A DNA stretch of 64,000 nt from Talinum fruticosum (taxonomy: Eukaryota > Streptophyta > Magnoliopsida > Caryophyllales > Talinaceae): positions 3,348,001-3,412,000 of the forward strand of contig JAITYX010000034.1 of NCBI GenBank assembly GCA_021018815.1, in the 5' to 3' direction. Position 1 is the stretch's first letter, and every line of letters begins with the position of its first letter. A program made the position numbers and the translations under genes. The notes under the pieces were generated by a model that made no database searches, was not told the origin of the DNA, and saw only the letters and a program-made list of their open reading frames with translations. Of this stretch, positions 11,283 through 23,512 are shown in pieces.

Positions 11283-12779
11283 CACTACTATAGAAACCAC
11301 TTTTAACAACGAGTCTTTTACAACGGTAAAACGGACAAATCGTCATGAAGACTCGGACCGAGTGGCATTTTTGTAAATAACCGGCATTCGCGAGCACATA
11401 TGACGACGGTTCTTAGATTAGAACCTTTATCATAAGTATTGGGTATTTTGTGGACAACAGTTTATTTCATAGAACTGCCATCGTATGCAACATATGACGA
11501 TGGCTTTGTGAAAAACCGTTGTCCAATGACTTTCAAAACAGATCTAAAAACCCGATAACGTACTCGCTATTTCCACGCCCACTTTATCTCGCTATCTACT
11601 CTGGACCTTATCGTTCTCCACAGTTCACTTTTGTCCACAACTTAGATCTAGATCTTCTCGAGTCGTCGATAAGTAATTAGTGTCATTATTCCTCTTGTTG
11701 TTTAATTTTCGTTTCGCTCGCTTATGGTCTCTCCTCTTTCTTGTAGTTGTCATGGTATTTTTCGTTGGTGGTTGTGTGTGTCGCCGTTGTTTTCCTCCTT
11801 CATTGTCGCCGTTGGTTTCGTCGTTCGTTTTCCTCGTTATTACGGTATGAATCTTTATCCTTTATTATTATAATTGGTGAACGTATTTGGGGTAATGATG
11901 TGAATGTTGAGAATGTGAGTAAATGTTTGAGATTGTGGAAATGTTGAATCTTTGTTGAAAAATGTTGAATATTGAGAATGTGTGAATGTTGACTATGTGG
12001 AAAACATTTATTTAGTTTATTAAGTTGGAAATTCATGAGATATTAGAGATTTTGAGAAATGGGTTTAGGATTATAGGATTTAATTTATAAGGAAATACAA
12101 TGATAGTTAATGATGGTAAATGAAAAGAGTGCATCGAAATTTGTTTAGGGTTTTAGATAAATAGAAAGATAATTTGGATATAGAGCTTTATTGTTTTTCA
12201 TAAAATTTGATTAATGGAATGCTTCATTAAATTACCGTATGCATTTCATAGTCTTAGAGAATCCGTTCAAACATCTCGTACACAATAAGTTATCCAAGGT
12301 TGCGATACGTGCATAAATGTGCGTATAACGTTTAGGATATTATCTTGGTATGTATAGCTTTTTGAATTGTCCGTGTTGGATAGTTTGAGAATAATATGAT
12401 AATAGGTTGTGTGGCTGTTATAATCTTATCATAAATTTGACAAGATATCACGATGCTCATTTTCCCTCTCGTTCTCGGGGTGCAATCATGATGACGATGG
12501 ATTTGACGTGTGTATCTTTACTACATTACCATACAATTAAGTAAGGATATACACATTAGCCAATTTGTTTTCGTATGTTTTACTCGAAGAACTAAGGGGA
12601 CATGTCTGTCGGAATTTTGTCAAATGTATGAGAAGATTTTGCTACTCGGTCTAGGGTCATGTTATTCTTTAATGGGTTTAGCACCATTTATCCCTATAGA
12701 AGGATCTTAGGCTCATGTCATATTATTTATGCGTAAGTACGTATTTCTCAAACTATATGTGGTGAATTTCTTCTCGTGT

Positions 12780-14932
12780 TAATGGGTAAGGTATCGATAG
12801 ATCGTGGGTTTATAGCGATAGAACTAGTGTAAAATATCGTGATGGTGTTAACAACTTTCTAGAGATTGCCGTTGAACATGCCGCCGAATTCGGAAAACAG
12901 ATCCATATTATATCCGTGTTTAAGGTGTTTCAAATCCTCAAGATTCCCCCTAAAGTTGTAAAAGGTTACCTATATTAGCATGGGTTTGACACAAATTATA
13001 AGGTGTGGGTATGACATGGGGAAGAGGAGTTTGTGAATATACCCGTACAAGAGGAAGATGAAGGGTATGATGAAAATGAAGCCAGCAGTACTATGGAATT
13101 AGAATATTTACTCGAAGATCTAGTTCGTGGAGTAGAACATGATTCAATCGATCAAGCACACATATTGGCGCAATTATTAGCTGATCCGGAGAAGCCTCTT
13201 TACCCGGGTGTGATAAATATACCCGTTTATCGGGTGTGTTGAGGTTGATGAACTTGAAAACAGACTAACGGTTGGAGTGGCAAAAGTTTCACGGACTTGC
13301 TTGGGTGTGCTTGAAAGATATACTCTCATAAGGCAATATCCTTCCCCAACGTACATGTAAGGCGAAGAAGATGTTGTGTCCTATGGGCATGGAGTATAAG
13401 AAGATACATGCTTGTCCCAATGATTACATATTGTACCGAAAAGAACATGCACATAAACACGAATATTCTAAGTGTGGTGTACCGCAATACAAAATGAAAA
13501 ATATAAATGGAGAGACTGTTGTGTGACCTCCCACAAAGGTGTTGTGGTACTTGCCGATAATACCAAGGTTTAAGTGCCTTTTTCAAGTGCAATTGACACG
13601 AAGAATTTGACGTGGCATGCCGACGTGAAGAGTCCATGATGACAAGATACGTCATGCTGCCGATTCTCCTCAACGAAAGAACATCGATTCACTTGTTCCC
13701 GAATTTGGTAGGGAAGCACTGAATCTACGTCCGGGTCTTTGTACGGACGGAATAAACCCTACGATGACCTAAGTAGTAAGCACGGTTGTTGGCCCATTCT
13801 TTTGGTTATCTACAACCTACCATCGTCGTTGTGTATGAAGCGCAAGTACATTATGTTGTCAATGCTCATTTCTCGGACTAAACAGCTGGGAAATGATATA
13901 GATGTTTACTTGGCGCCTCTTGTTAAAGATTTCAAACTTTTATGGGATAAAGGTGTATCAATTTACAATGAAGATATTTACATTTACCTCCATCGAGGTA
14001 TTTGGAAATTATTTATAAACCCTCCAGGTATTGGTATTTATTTTTACCCACCCTAATCGGAGCGAGTTAATATTTGAGTGATACATTGACCTTTGTTGTT
14101 AATAATAAACAACATCTAAATACGATATGTGTGCTGACATGGCATAAAAAAAGATGTACAATGCCACAATTGCCCTTTTACGATATTTGTGCTTTTTCTA
14201 TGCGTAGGGGTTAAAAAGTCATTCTATTTTAAAAATTAGGGACAAACTTGTCCTTTTTATGCTTCCGATTATCCCTTCGCCGTTCTTTTATGTTAAATAT
14301 TTTTTATCTCTAAATCCATGGTGGGTAAAAATAAATACCAATATTTGGAGGGTTTATAAATGATTGCCAAATACCTCGAGGGAGGTAAATGTAAATATCT
14401 CGTTTACGATGCATACCTTCAAGAGTAATTTACATTGCGAGCTATGATCTTTACCACAATCAATGACTTCCCGCGTATGAAAAATTGTCCGGATATACCG
14501 TCAAAGGACATAAGGCATGCCCCATTTTTGCAGAGGGTACTTGCTCCTATCAACTCAAGCATGGAAAAAGACGACCTATCTCGGAATGGTAAGTTTCTTC
14601 CCTTTTCCCATCAATATCGTAAGGAAAAGAAGGATTTCAATGGTAAAATCGAGATGGATTCTACTCCAACTCCATTAACAGGACATCAAATATATGAGCA
14701 AGTGAAGGATCTTGATGTGGAGTTCGGTAAGCCATATCGATGTTAATCCAAAACGGTGTGTGGAAAAAGATATCAATATTTTTTAATCTTCCATATTGGA
14801 AAGAGTTGTATATGAGACATAGTCTTGATGTAATGCATATAGAGAAAAACATATGTGAAAGTCTCATTGGCACTCTTCTTAACATACCGGGCAAGACCAA
14901 GGACGAGAGAGAAATCGGGACTTGATATGTGT
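12780..14932 (+). pseudogene. CACTA TNP2-type transposase, broken
   Basis: This would encode the large En/Spm transposase that cuts and moves the element. In order: an N-terminal part GVNNFLEIAVEHAAEFGKQ (about 12843-12900), HACPNDYILYRKEH (about 13400-13445), a block with CWPILLVIYNLP and GNDIDVYLAPLVKDF (about 13790-13935), LRAMIFTTINDFP (about 14438-14475), and LDVMHIEKNICESLIGT with LLNIPGKTK (about 14826-14905). These are hallmark blocks of plant TNP2 proteins. The frame is broken several times, the stretch after TINDFP is shortened, a 432-bp MITE splits it at 13971-14402, and the C-terminal end is lost at 14960. It cannot be functional. Confidence 0.88.
13971..14402. mobile_element. Mutator-type MITE in the transposase gene
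   Basis: This 432-bp insertion has long terminal inverted repeats of about 80 bp: 13973-14055 (GATATTTACATTTACCTCC...) and the reverse complement at 14320-14401. It has no coding capacity. It is flanked by 9-bp duplications TTTACAATG (13962-13970) and TTTACGATG (14403-14411), one base apart. A 9-bp duplication and long inverted repeats are the signature of Mutator-like elements. Taking it out restores the transposase reading across the join (VSIYNE then YDA..LRAM). Confidence 0.88.
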
Positions 14933-14960
14933 TAAATAGGAATACGGGAGGAATTAGCAC

Positions 14961-16536
14961 TGAAGACTCGGACTTTATACTTACACTTTTCCGAGTTCCA
15001 TCGAGGAATTAGGTATAAGACTTCATCTCTTATAGGGTTTTGATTTCAAATCATTCCATGTGCCTTAGAAGCCTTTCCGAGTGATATAACATTTTCTCCG
15101 AGTGTTATAGAAACTATTATATATGTTTATGCGTGACTCGATCGACTCGTAAATCATATGTACTCACCACTTCACACTCGGTTCCGAGTCACTCAACGCT
15201 TAGAAATATCGCATGTTCAAACACTTTATTTCATGCACATAAACTCGAGTCCGACTTCATGTTAGAGGAATTACATTGTTAATTTACTATTCAAAGTCAA
15301 CATATTTAGTTTGAACTTTGTTTAGTCTAGATCAAGTTTGTTTACTCTAATCCTTTCACTTGTTTATCTTCTAGACTCGACTAAGATGGAATTTGAGTAT
15401 CATAGATATTAGACTCGTAAAATTCCATTCCTTTTCCGACTCGTATAATTAGTCACTTAATTATATTAATTATGTTATTATCTCGTGTCTAATCTTGGAC
15501 CAAAGTATTTTATACTTTGAGAACCAAATTGATTTACTTTTGTAGGTTATTCAAACGAGGCTATCTTAATTTTCAATTACAAAAGTCACCGGCTTCAAAA
15601 CGTCAAATCACCAGCGAGACAAGGCTTTTTCCACCTCCGAGCTAGCCCCGGACATCGTGTCGGGGTTGTCTGTTTCCAAAACTGGAAATCTACAACACTA
15701 AGCTCAACGGTGGTTTCCACCTTATTTTTCAAGACACCACTAGTGGTTTTGGGACTTCCAAAGGAGTCAAGAGCCGTTGCCCAACGTACATTTCTCAACG
15801 GATATTTTCTGAGTGACTCATAAAATCCATTACAACGGTCACAAGGGACTTCTAGTCGAAGATGGACACAACGGCTAAGCTGCGTGGTCATCTATAAATA
15901 GAAGCCAACTTCCAAGACTTGAAGATTGCTCGAACCAACTGTTAATACACATACTTGAGCAAAAGTCATTGTATTCATTCTCAATCTTCTACTTACAACT
16001 CCAATTCGTATTTATTATTTCTCCGAGTCGTAAGGTCTTGTACTCGATTACAAACACTCTCTTTCTTACTCTCTAAGTAAGGTCCCTTGACTCGAGCTGT
16101 AAGGGTTAACTCAGCTCGGTTGTCCCTAACTCGTAAGGGTGATCTCGGTTAGGAAGTACCAGATCGGATAAGGTAATTTCTAAGTCTAGGAAAAACTTGT
16201 ACGGAGTTGTCTAAGGGAGCAACTCGGGTTGAGTCGATCTACTGAATTTTGTGGACTCAAAATAGTGGATTTGATTTCATGCTTGGATTAGCACGGTCCG
16301 TGGTTTTCTCGCCCTAGGAGGGTTTCCACGTACTTTCTTAGTTATTACTTTTCCGAGTGCATTATAGACTCGGATCTGTTTCAAAGTTCCGCTTAATCTA
16401 TTTCTTCACTCTTCACTAAATTCCGAGTCTATAATGCACTCGGATTCATATCTATTTCAAATTTCAAGCGAATTTCATCATCACCCTATTCACACCCCCT
16501 CTAGGGTGACTTAGCGTCTCCCAGAGCAAACCTTCA
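14961..16536 (+). repeat. Sirevirus family A 5' LTR (copy 2)
   Basis: It starts TGAAGACTCGG and ends CCTTCA at 16536, with a TATA box at 15893-15900 (TCTATAAATAGAAGCC). It is followed 2 bp later by a primer-binding site and gag, so it is a 5' LTR. It is inserted in the CACTA transposase gene; the left flank is AGCAC. The matching 3' LTR is not in the window, as the element is cut at about 22070. Confidence 0.88.
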
Positions 16537-16538
16537 AT

Positions 16539-16550
16539 TGGTATCGAGCC
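16539..16550 (+). promoter_or_regulatory. Primer-binding site (initiator tRNA-Met type)
   Basis: TGGTATCGAGCC lies 2 bp after the LTR, close to the TGGTATCAGAGC that plant retroelements use to pair with the 3' end of initiator tRNA-Met. One base is missing relative to that form. Confidence 0.75.
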
Positions 16551-16595
16551 TAACCTTTTAGAAAGGATCTAACCATCCAAAGGTTTAAAGATCAA

Positions 16596-18717
16596 ATGGC
16601 TCGGAACAACGGAGAGTTCAATGAAGGAAGATCTTCCACTAGACCACCAAAGTTCAAAGGATCTAGCTTCGTGCACTAGAAGAAACTCATGGAATGTTTT
16701 CTGCTAGATCATGATGAGGATGTTTGGAACATCATACAAGGAGGCAACTACATTCCCATGAAGATGGAAGAAACAAGACTCGCACCCAAGACAAAGGCCG
16801 AGTTCACTGGCTGATGAAGCAGAGAAGTTCGAAAGAACTTTAAGGCAATGAACATTCCGATGTGTGCCATCAGCTCGGAAGAATACAACCGATTGTCCGC
16901 CTTTGATACAGCCAAAGAAGTATGGGACATGCTGGTCAACACCTATGAAGGCACAAGCCAGGTCAGACAAGCAAAGATAAGCCAATATCTTCATAAATAT
17001 GAGTCTGTTCAAGATGGAGCCGAAGAAAACATCACTCGGATGTTCATTCGCTTTACTCGAGATTACCAACAATCTCAAATCTCTAGGTAAAAAGATTTCC
17101 CACGAGGAAATGTGCAGAAAGATACTCGAAGCCTACCCAAGAAAAGATAGGGTCCCAAAGTGATAGCTATCGAAGAGGCTCGGAACTTGTCTCTACTAAA
17201 GCCGGACGAACTCATTGGGAAGCTTCTTACCCATGAGATCCACCTAGAAGAGGAGGATGCAGAGGTCAACACCAAAAAGAACATTGCGCTGAAAGCCTCG
17301 GAAACAAGAGAAGTAGATCCGAGTTCTTCGACTCGAAAAGGATCCAATGGCACTTATCGCTAGAGGCTTCAAGAGAATAATGAAGCATAAGAGATGGGAT
17401 AAGAAGCCAAGAGAAGAGTTCTATAAGAAAGACAAGAAGGATAGAAAAGGTAAATATTCTTCCCCTTCAAAGTATTATTTGACTAAGAATTCATGCTTGT
17501 TTTGAATGTGGCAGCAAGGAACACATAGTCAAGGATTGTCCTAAGAGAAAAAGGACAGGAAGAAAGAAAAAGGCTATGGAGGCCACATGGAGTGATGAGG
17601 ACTCATCGAAGAGGATGAGGACTCGGATGACTCAAAGTGTCCGATGGCACTTTCTGATTCGAAGTGGAAACAGAGTCGGACACGGATCAATCGGACTATG
17701 AGGAAGCAAATCCTCAAGAGGTAATTGAATACCTTCTCAAATTTTCCAAAGTTGATTTAGCCAAGTATATTTTCACTTTGGAAAAGAAGTCCAATTCGAT
17801 TCTTCTCATTTGAAAGAACAACTTGAGTCAATTTCTTCGAGAGCATTTTTTTAAAAAATGAGTTGGAAAATTGAGACTTACACTAAGAGAACTCAAGACT
17901 AGTGCTCAAACCAATGAGACCGAGTTTGAGTTACTCGAAAAGAAAATGAGCAACTAAAGTAAAAGATCAACGAGTCTCAAGATCTTGTTTTAAAATTTAT
18001 TCAAGGTCGGAAGAACCTTGATATGCTCTTGGGATCTCAATGTGTCTCATTTAAAAAGAAGGTCTTGGTTTTAACAAAGAGGAGGAATTCAATTCCTACT
18101 CGGAGCTTTTCAAAAGAATTCCAGAACTCGTAAAGTTCGGGAAGGCTGAGCACGATCCCATTTATAAAAATGAAAGGAGGACTAAGCCCATACCAGCCTA
18201 CAGGAGAAAATCATTTCCACTTGGTTTATAAGAGAAAAACTTTTCAAAAGAAAGAGACACACACTCGGTTCTCTAAATGGAAGACTCGGAATTAGACCAA
18301 ACCCAAAGTCATTAAAATCTGGGAGTGTTATTGGGTTCGTTAGAGGAAGTGAGAAGGCTTAGTTTATCTCTCGTATTGCAAGCCACTCGAAAAGATCAAA
18401 AGGGCATTGGTACCTTGACGGTGGATGCTCACGCCACATGTCGGGAGATTCGGGACTCTTTTCCGAGTTAGAAGAGTACAAAGGAGGAAAAGTCACATTT
18501 GGAGATGACAGACAAAGGCAAGATAATTGGGATAGGCAAGATTAGAAAAGGAAGCAATCTGGTCAGCCCAGTAGACCTTGTCAAAGGGTTAAAGTACAAC
18601 CTCGCTTAGCATCTCTCAATTGTGTGATACGAGTCAAGAGGTAAGATTCACTCAAACCAACTCGTTATATTTCGATGACACTACCAAGGCGTTCAAACTC
18701 TCGGGTAAGAGGTCGGG
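16596..18717 (+). pseudogene. Sirevirus gag and start of pol (copy 2), broken
   Basis: Gag builds the particle that holds the RNA. The ATG at 16596 opens MARNNG, followed by a UBN2-type gag domain with AKEVWDMLVNTYEGTSQV and ISQYLHKYE (about 16908-17010). A CCHC zinc knuckle (CFECGSKEH..KDC, about 17500-17540) has all four metal ligands but sits behind a frameshift. The protease region follows (about 18400-18717) and includes GGKVTFGDD-like sequence in one frame. Many frameshifts and stops. The gene is cut at 18717 by a solo LTR and resumes at 21754. Confidence 0.85.
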
Positions 18718-18722
18718 TAACA

Positions 18723-21329
18723 TATAACACCCCAAAACATCCCCTAGGAGTATTACATCGCCGAGTTTCTTATAGGAACTCCCAAGGCTCTGTCAGTGTC
18801 GGTTCGGCTTTCTAAGTCAAACTTAGAGGTAGTAAAGGTGGTTCTCCAAAAGAATTGAGATTTTCTAAAATTTTGGCAGAGTTATGTTTGTAATATGGAA
18901 TATCCCATAGGCTTAAAGCCCTAAAACCCTGCATAAAACACATAATAAAACTCAACGAGCTACACGCTCGGAGTATGCAACTCAACGGCCGGACGCCGTA
19001 GTCCAACCAATCATGCGACAATCTTAAAACGGTCTAAATGGTTCATGGTACATTGGGTACAAACTATGTGAATTGAATTACAAAATACAATACGAGGAAA
19101 TATTAGAAATGCACATCCGTAACACGAATCACTCAAGAAGCGACAGAATAGCGAACGGCAGTCAGCGGAGTCCGGAATAAGCTAAGTACCGCACACATCT
19201 CCCGAGAATGCACCTGCAATACTAGGGGAAATTTGTGGGGGTGAGCAATAAACCACGGGCTCACCGGAGTCTTACCCCTTAAAATGGAAATTCTTTACAC
19301 ATAATACTCATAATAATGAAATCAGCAAAAGCATAATAACATAATACAAATCTATATACTTTTTAACGAAATCTCTTGAAATCGTTTTCAACGTAACGAT
19401 CATAACATTTCAATCATTCAAAAGCACGAATTGCAATCATTTTGGGAATTGAATCACTTTAAACAAGGTGAATTCATCTGCACTTTCTTTCAAATACTTT
19501 CAATTAGATATTGGATCATTTCTACTCGAATCACTTCTCATAAGTCATTTTCAATGAATCTCTTTTGGTGAATCACTTCCCGGGTTTGGGACTCGAACTA
19601 GCACTTCGTAATTTCTCATAGTTTGTCCGATTTCTCTGGTTTCTCTGGGGTGCAACCCCAAATAAAAGGCTCCCGGGACCTATCTAGGAAGATTCCAATC
19701 GGGCGTCCCGCTACATAGGACCCCTAGCTAGCCGCCCCTAGCTAGAATCCTTCCTTGTGCTAAACGATCCAGGCAAAGTCGATTCACAACGGTTTCTTTA
19801 ACATGTTCACTTATCAAGCTTATTTCAAACAGCATTCTCAAATCAATTTCACTTCTTGAAAGTACGTTTTCACGTTTGAAAATCATATATCACACAAGTC
19901 ACATTCACGTGTCACTTTGCATAAAACATAGAACTTCTTTCACAACCAACTTCGAACAACGTTTAACACAATCACTTGCACGGATAGCCACAATTCAACA
20001 CGGATAGTCATTCTCAACTTCTCTTCAACTAAACCTTTCTCAATTCTCCCATTAGTAAGATTAATTCCTTTTTCTAAGCCACAATAACCACAAGTAGTTA
20101 CCATTAATCTCACATGTCCCAACTTCTCATAATTTACCATTTTTGCTTCAATGTTTTCCGATTACACCTCCACATTACTAATCAACCTCTTCTTAATCAT
20201 ATTTAGTCGAGATAGCTCTCATTCTTACTTCACTACTAAAATTCTTCTAGCTCCCTTCATCTCCAAGTGTAATTTGCTCTCATCTTAGGTTTCTATCTCA
20301 TTAATCGCTATTTCTCGTCCAAGCTCTTAATCTCTTTTCATGGCTCCACTTCCGCTAGTTCCGCTTATCTTCGAATTTAGTTCAACCTTAAGGATTTAAT
20401 TATCTTTTGAAGTCAATTATCCTAATACCTATTCACCTCTCACTCCCATGCATCAATTGTGCATCACTCAGTGTGAACTAACACTCGTCTTTTACACTTC
20501 ACTCGCTATTTCCCAATATAAGTCTGTTACCTTCCAACACAAAGAACTTAGGAAATCTCTAAGGTTCAATGGAAGCATCAATTCACGGTTTAGACCCAAA
20601 TCACCATTTCTTCATTTCTAAGTGCTAATTGAGACCTTCACAATACTCTTTATACCTACACAACCAACTCCTAAACTTTCAAGCATCTCAACTCAGCCCT
20701 AACCAACTACTAAGCTCCTTTAGGTTTCGATTCGAGACTTAATAGTTCAATTCGATTTTCTCATAACCTAATTCCATCCTAACCACTTCTTAACTTCATT
20801 CTATCACATAAACATTCAATAATCACAACAAAACTCATTTGGGTTTTAAAATTACTAATAGTTTAGAGTATAAGACTACCCACCTGGATTCGAGGATTGA
20901 CGGTTTGTTGAGGTTCGGGTTTCCCGAGTCGGTTCCTCCCTTCCTTTCTCTTCCCCTACCGCTAGCCCCGGTTCGCCGCCTTCCTCCGCGTATGTCGCCA
21001 CCGCCGGTCGCGGTCCCGGTCCTGCGTCCCGGCTGCCTCTCTCTCGCCCTCGCGTTCATATCCTCTTTCCTAGCCTCGGTTTCGCCCTCCTTTGGGTCCT
21101 GGCCATTCCCCGTGCTCCCTGGTCGTCCCACCTCCGTTTACCGTGGAGCCCGCCGGCCTCCGGTCGCTTTCCCCTGCTCCGCTCGCCTTCTCCTTCTCGC
21201 GATATCTCCTCGCTCCGCCCAATCCTTCGCTCTCTTCCTTTCACTCGCGCCTACTCACGTCGCCGCCGCCGCCTTTGGTCCTGCGGTGGTCACCGGTCCT
21301 CCCCTCGGTCTCCTTCGCTGCGCGCTTGC

Positions 21330-21361
<32 letters not shown>

Positions 21362-21748
21362 CGGTGCTCCTCTCCCCCTCCCCGTTCCGCTTATTCCGCT
21401 TCGTTTGGTTCTTCTCTATTTGCCCCCGAGTCCTTATCTCTCTAGGTCTTCTCTCTCTCTGTCTTGGCCTCTCAAGAACCAGCCACCCCATCCATATTAC
21501 ACTAATCCAACTCCTTATTTCCCCTTTTCTTTTTTTTTTTATTTTTTTCAATATAATTAAACCCACATACGTAGTATAAGCGAGTCTTGGGTTTTAATTA
21601 TCGAGTCCGAGAAGGGAATCGAGAGGTAATAATATAATCCGCTAATTTGTTTATAAAAGCGAGCACGATTAAGAACTCGTGCTAAATAAAATAATTTACG
21701 CATCGATTACCTAATTTAATTAACCTATTTGAAATTTCGGGTCTCACA
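18723..21748 (+). repeat. Ty3/gypsy solo LTR, 3.0 kb
   Basis: This 3026-bp insertion starts TATAACACCCC (TG changed to TA at the start) and ends GGGTCTCACA. It is flanked by perfect 5-bp duplications TAACA (18718-18722 and 21749-21753), and removing it rejoins the Sirevirus protease region. The length, TGTAACACCCC-type start and C/T-rich, GC-rich promoter-like block (20940-21480) suggest a chromovirus such as Tekay/Del. No internal domain is present, so it is a solo LTR left by LTR-LTR recombination. The 246-codon ORF at 20839-21579 is a by-product of the C/T-rich block. Confidence 0.9.
21330..21355 (+). repeat. (CT)n microsatellite
   Basis: A run of about 13 CT units inside the pyrimidine-rich block of the solo LTR. 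Confidence 0.9.
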
Positions 21749-21753
21749 TAACA

Positions 21754-22070
21754 CTTACATTATTCCTCTTTCTAACCCGAGTCGAATTTATCTTGTTTAA
21801 AAGCATCACTTCTTGATGACTCATGGACATGGCATCGTAGATTAGGTCATGTTAGCATGCATACTATTAAGAAACTGGCATCTCATGGTTTAGTCGGAGG
21901 ATTGTCTAATTGTGCTTTTAAAAAGACAAAATTTGTGAAGCATGCACAAAAGGGAAACAAGTCGGATCATCTTTCAAATCTCTGAAGACAGTTTCCACAT
22001 CCATGGTGCTTGAAATGCTACATATGGACTTATGTGGTGAAATCCTCGTTAAGAGTCTTGGAGGTAAATT
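21754..22070 (+). pseudogene. Sirevirus integrase start (copy 2, after the solo LTR)
   Basis: Sequence continuous with 16596-18717 once the solo LTR is removed. It matches the near-complete Sirevirus at 29650-29980: the HHCC zinc-binding start of integrase (WHRRLGH at about 21830-21850, with a change to WHRLGH in places) and LEMLHMDLCGE-like reading at about 22010-22040, where the first catalytic aspartate lies. It stops matching at about 22070, where a gypsy tail begins. Confidence 0.75.
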
Positions 22071-22205
22071 CTTCTATTTTGCAAGCAAGGCAACCCTATT
22101 ATATATTTTATGTTTTATATATATCTCGTATAAGAAAGCATAATATTAGATTGAGTCTTAGATTTCTTTGCATGAGGATGTCCAAAGTCTAAGTGTGGGG
22201 GAATT
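22071..22205 (+). mobile_element. Ty3/gypsy 3' internal tail with polypurine tract
   Basis: The sequence GTCTAAGTGTGGGGGAATT (about 22186-22204) is the polypurine tract form of plant Ty3/gypsy elements of the Tat/Athila group. Only the last 135 bp of the internal region remain after the junction with the Sirevirus copy. Confidence 0.6.
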
Positions 22206-23512
22206 TGTTAAGTCATATTTTGTACGTAATTTTAGTAGCTATTTAGTTTATATTATATAGTTTATTTTTTCTACATTCTTCTATTTTGTCTACTTTTAGG
22301 TAATTATCGAATAAAATGAACAAGAGAAGAGAAGACGTTAGAAATTGATTTTTAGCTACCGATAAACCTTCAAAAAAGATATGAAGTCGGTCCATAAAAA
22401 TAATGTGTCATAAAATATTTATTTTATGATATTTTATTTTATGAAATCTTAATTTTAAGAGGAGAGTGAAGATAATTATACTCCTAAACCCACTAGAACT
22501 CCTCCTTAAAGTTGCATGAGAAGAAAGAGACTTAGAAAAGAAGAGGAATCACCATGCAAGGACTCTCACCCCACACCAACCTACTTATACTCATCATTCT
22601 CACGGCTGGCGGAGGGTGGCTTCTCATCACAATAACCCCATCACCACCTCTCACCTCTCCACCTATGCCACCCTTTCTCTACTCTCCGCATCATCACCTC
22701 TTATTATTATCATCACAATCTCACATCCTCATCTCTCACCCTCACGCCAACATTATCACAATCATCACCACCACTTATCTTCATCACCAACCCTCCTTAA
22801 CACCATCATCTTGATCATCACCGTGCTGAGAAGAAATATTATCGTTAGTATTATTATTGTAATTTTTATTTTAAGACTTTATTTTTATTGTTAGTTTAAT
22901 ATTAAAGATGTTATGTTTACGTGTCCTAAATTATATTATGTTTGAGCAGTTTTTTTTTATACTTAGTATAGTCTATTTGAAACCATGTTAAAATTATTTA
23001 TTTTGAAACAAAGTTTCGATCTTTACTATCTTGTTGATTTTATCCATGATTGTATGATAATTTGTTCTTAACGTTTATGTTTTTATGTCTAATTAATTAG
23101 AGTGCGCGCTAATTAGTTTTATATAAATTCATATGATAGTTTAAAGGGTTTAAGTACATATTCGCTTGGTCTTTTAGAAGTAAGTATCACCCTAGTTAAT
23201 CATGGATGACTTATACCCGTCTCTTTTAATTAGGAAATTATCATAGATTCTTTTTAAATCAATTTGCTAGTAGATTGATTATTAGGTGCTAGATGATGTT
23301 TTTCTAATACTTAACGCTATAATTTGATTAAATTCTAGTGTTAGTGCTAGGGTTATCAATATTAATAGGATTTATATTAGGGCTAGGCCTAAGTAAACTA
23401 ATAACTAAGGAAAAACGGGAAGATCCGCTAGTTGTTATCTTCTATAGTTTAACTCATAGGTAGATCAATTTGTCAAAAACAATAGCATAACATTGAAAAC
23501 ATTTGAAATTTT
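22206..23512 (+). repeat. Ty3/gypsy LTR (probable, right end uncertain)
   Basis: It begins TGTTAAGTCATA after the polypurine tract. It contains a C/A/T-rich low-complexity part (22554-22820) that gives proline/histidine-rich ORFs of no meaning, then A/T-rich sequence. The right end is put near 23512 only because LINE coding sequence starts there; no second copy is present to fix it. Confidence 0.45.

Larger units (their letters stand above)
11283..14960 (+). mobile_element. CACTA (En/Spm) transposon, left part
   Basis: The left terminus reads CACTACTATAGAAACCAC. It is followed by subterminal repeats of the type ACGACGGTTCT / AACCGTTGTCC (11400-11530), the usual transposase-binding layout of this superfamily. 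A TNP2-like gene follows. The first 900 bases match the inner CACTA copy at 47849-48780, so both belong to one family. The possible 3-bp target duplication is TAA (11280-11282). The right end is missing because a Sirevirus copy (14961) cut the transposase gene. Confidence 0.85.

Noticed and set aside
20839..21579. The longest ORF in the window (246 codons, plus strand) as a possible gene
   Set aside because: It lies entirely in the C/T- and GC-rich block of a solo LTR, translates to Pro/Ser/Leu-rich low-complexity text with no domain, and overlaps equally long ORFs in other frames and on the other strand.
22554..22894. Pro/His/Ile-rich ORFs as a secreted or proline-rich protein
   Set aside because: Low-complexity CA/CT-rich LTR sequence, two frames open at once, no conserved motif.
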